Below the pieces are notes generated by a model. The model saw only the letters and a list, made by a program, of their open reading frames with translations, searched no databases and was not told the origin of the DNA. A program made the position numbers and the translations under genes. 41,649 nt of DNA from Muribaculaceae bacterium (GTDB lineage: Bacteria; Bacteroidota; Bacteroidia; Bacteroidales; Muribaculaceae), in NCBI GenBank assembly GCA_017621055.1, contig JAGATX010000031.1:1-41649 (forward strand), in the 5' to 3' direction. Below are positions 40,618 through 41,649 of the stretch, piece after piece (position 1 is the first letter of the stretch; the number at the start of each line of letters is the position of its first letter).

Positions 40618-41649
40618 ATGAAGAAAATAGAAGGATATGACGTGAAGATATTCACGGACAACATAGAAGAAAATGCGTTGGAGCAAATCAAGGAACTGCT
40701 TTCGATTGACGTGTTTTCCGACAAGAAGATACGTATCATGCCCGACGTTCACGCCGGAGCAGGATGCGTCATAGGGTTTACAGGCGACCTCGGCGACAAG
40801 GTCATACCCAATATTGTAGGCGTTGACATAGGCTGTGGTATGAGCATACTCAATCTCGGCAAACTACCCGAATTTGACTTTCATGCATTTCATGAACATA
40901 TCCGTGGAAACGTTCCATCTGGTATGACAGTCCGTGAAGACCGCTTCGGGTTCAAGCCCCTTGTCGGTGAGGAGATGGAAATCTATCGTGAGGCAAAGCA
41001 ACTTGTGACGGAGCTCTACTGCTACCGCGAGATTAAGGACTCCGGACGTATAAATAAAGCTATTGGCTCGCTTGGCGGAGGCAACCATTTCATCGAACTC
41101 GACAAGGACGATGATGGAAATGTGTATCTCGTAATCCATACCGGGTCGCGCAACCTCGGCAAACAAGTGGCTGACATCTATCAGGCAAAAGCTGTGAAAC
41201 ATCTCACTGATGGTGCTGACGAGTTTGAGGAGACAATCAAACGCACCATAGAAGAATATAAAATTGCAGGTCGTCGTTCAGAGTTGCAGAGCGTCATCAA
41301 GAAAATGCGCAAGGAGCATCTGGACAAGGAGCCAAGGCTCCCTGCTGCTCTCTGCTATGTAGAAGGCGAGGCACGTGAGCATTATCTCCATGATATGCGC
41401 ATCTGTCAGCGATGGGCCGTGCTCAATAGAAAGCTCATCTCGCTATTGCTTATGCGGTTCTTCCCAGGGGTGGAGGTGATGGAGGAGTTTGAATCCGTAC
41501 ACAACTATATCAGCGATGAGAACATCATTCGCAAAGGTTCCATCTCTGCTACCGAAGGAGAACGCTGCATCATTCCGTTGAATATGCGCGACGGTTCGTT
41601 GCTTTGCACCGGCAAGGGTAATCCCGACTGGAACTGCTCCGCTCCTCAC
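40618..41649 (+). CDS. rtcB: RNA-splicing ligase RtcB family protein (3' truncated by window edge)
   Basis: 344 residues are visible with no stop; the gene leaves the window. RtcB joins 2',3'-cyclic phosphate or 3'-phosphate RNA ends to 5'-OH ends using GTP and Mn2+. Family motifs are in order: PDVHAGAG (42-49), VGVDIGCGM with Asp70 and Cys73, GGGNHFIE with His157, VIHTGSRNLG with His174, SVHNYIS with His295, and GKGNPDWNCSAPH, where His344 is the very last codon and should be the guanylylated His of the HGAGR motif. The start ATG at 40618 follows a promoter-like element. It faces away from the beta-CASP and phosphoesterase genes. RtcB enzymes of this kind repair cleaved tRNA or rRNA, or splice RNA. 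Confidence 0.94.
   Translation, partial: MKKIEGYDVKIFTDNIEENALEQIKELLSIDVFSDKKIRIMPDVHAGAGCVIGFTGDLGDKVIPNIVGVDIGCGMSILNLGKLPEFDFHAFHEHIRGNVPSGMTVREDRFGFKPLVGEEMEIYREAKQLVTELYCYREIKDSGRINKAIGSLGGGNHFIELDKDDDGNVYLVIHTGSRNLGKQVADIYQAKAVKHLTDGADEFEETIKRTIEEYKIAGRRSELQSVIKKMRKEHLDKEPRLPAALCYVEGEAREHYLHDMRICQRWAVLNRKLISLLLMRFFPGVEVMEEFESVHNYISDENIIRKGSISATEGERCIIPLNMRDGSLLCTGKGNPDWNCSAPH

Larger units (their letters stand above)
37716..41649. mobile_element. AT-rich genomic island at tRNA-Lys
   Basis: Base use shifts visibly here: many A/T-ending codons and AT-rich intergenic DNA, in contrast to the GC-rich block ending at 37517. It starts just after a tRNA, with short direct repeats at the border, and contains genes not normally linked to the preceding core genes. 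It extends beyond the right edge; no recombinase or second attachment repeat is in view, so horizontal origin is an inference. Confidence 0.5.

Noticed and set aside
40432-40752. Minus-strand open frame across the start of rtcB
   Set aside because: It overlaps the well-supported rtcB gene and the divergent promoter region and has no recognisable domain.

Overview
The window reads as chromosome of a Bacteroidales bacterium, probably a Muribaculaceae-like gut member. Three things point there. First, promoters follow the Bacteroidetes pattern TTTG, about 20 bases, TAnnTTTG (for example before ftsX, the S9 peptidase, tRNA-Phe and tRNA-Lys), and Shine-Dalgarno sequences are not evident. Second, several gene families and orders are typical of the phylum: ftsX-DUF3098-uppP-truB-queA, a fused MurF-alanine racemase, GSCFA, DUF6155, PepSY-like proteins and pyrB-pyrI. 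Third, most tRNA genes lack an encoded CCA. The family-level placement is an inference from GC-rich codon use and gene content.

Layout. (1) Positions 1-2570 are the end of an integrated element: the 3' part of a phage-like structural gene, then a convergent tyrosine recombinase lying against the 3' end of tRNA-Phe. (2) Positions 2835-10535 are a plus-strand core block: cell division and envelope (ftsX, DUF3098, uppP), tRNA modification (truB, queA), a duplicated DUF1599 protein, a DoxX-like membrane protein, tpiA, a SPOR protein and folE. (3) Positions 10872-16544 are a complete tripartite RND efflux operon (TolC-like channel, lipoprotein adaptor, HAE1 pump). (4) Positions 16557-19999 hold an S9 peptidase, a DUF6155 protein and a DUF3108/TapB-like exported protein. 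(5) Positions 20022-20286 hold tRNA-Arg(CCG) and tRNA-Gly(CCC) on the minus strand with their promoter and terminator. (6) Positions 20329-33460 are a long minus-strand run with mostly overlapping or touching genes: histidine phosphatase, META lipoprotein, pyrB, pyrI, flavin reductase-like protein, glyA, ispD, recG, a PorE-like OmpA lipoprotein, GSCFA protein and murF-alr. (7) Positions 33500-35752 carry small envelope genes: a 92-residue protein, a holin-like membrane protein, two YtxH-like proteins and two PepSY-like exported proteins. (8) Positions 35841-37517 carry a TrmN6-like methyltransferase and a CPBP protease. (9) tRNA-Lys at 37640 marks a visible change: beyond it the DNA is AT-richer and encodes a metallophosphoesterase, a beta-CASP metallo-beta-lactamase-fold protein and, divergently, the RNA ligase RtcB, which runs off the right edge.

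The two flanks look like mobile or acquired DNA anchored at tRNA genes; the centre looks like ordinary core genome. The most interesting part is the right-hand island, which puts three proteins with possible RNA end-processing or ligation chemistry directly downstream of tRNA-Lys(TTT), a known target of anticodon nucleases in other systems. Whether they form one repair or defence system cannot be decided from this window. No CRISPR array, rRNA or complete insertion sequence was seen.
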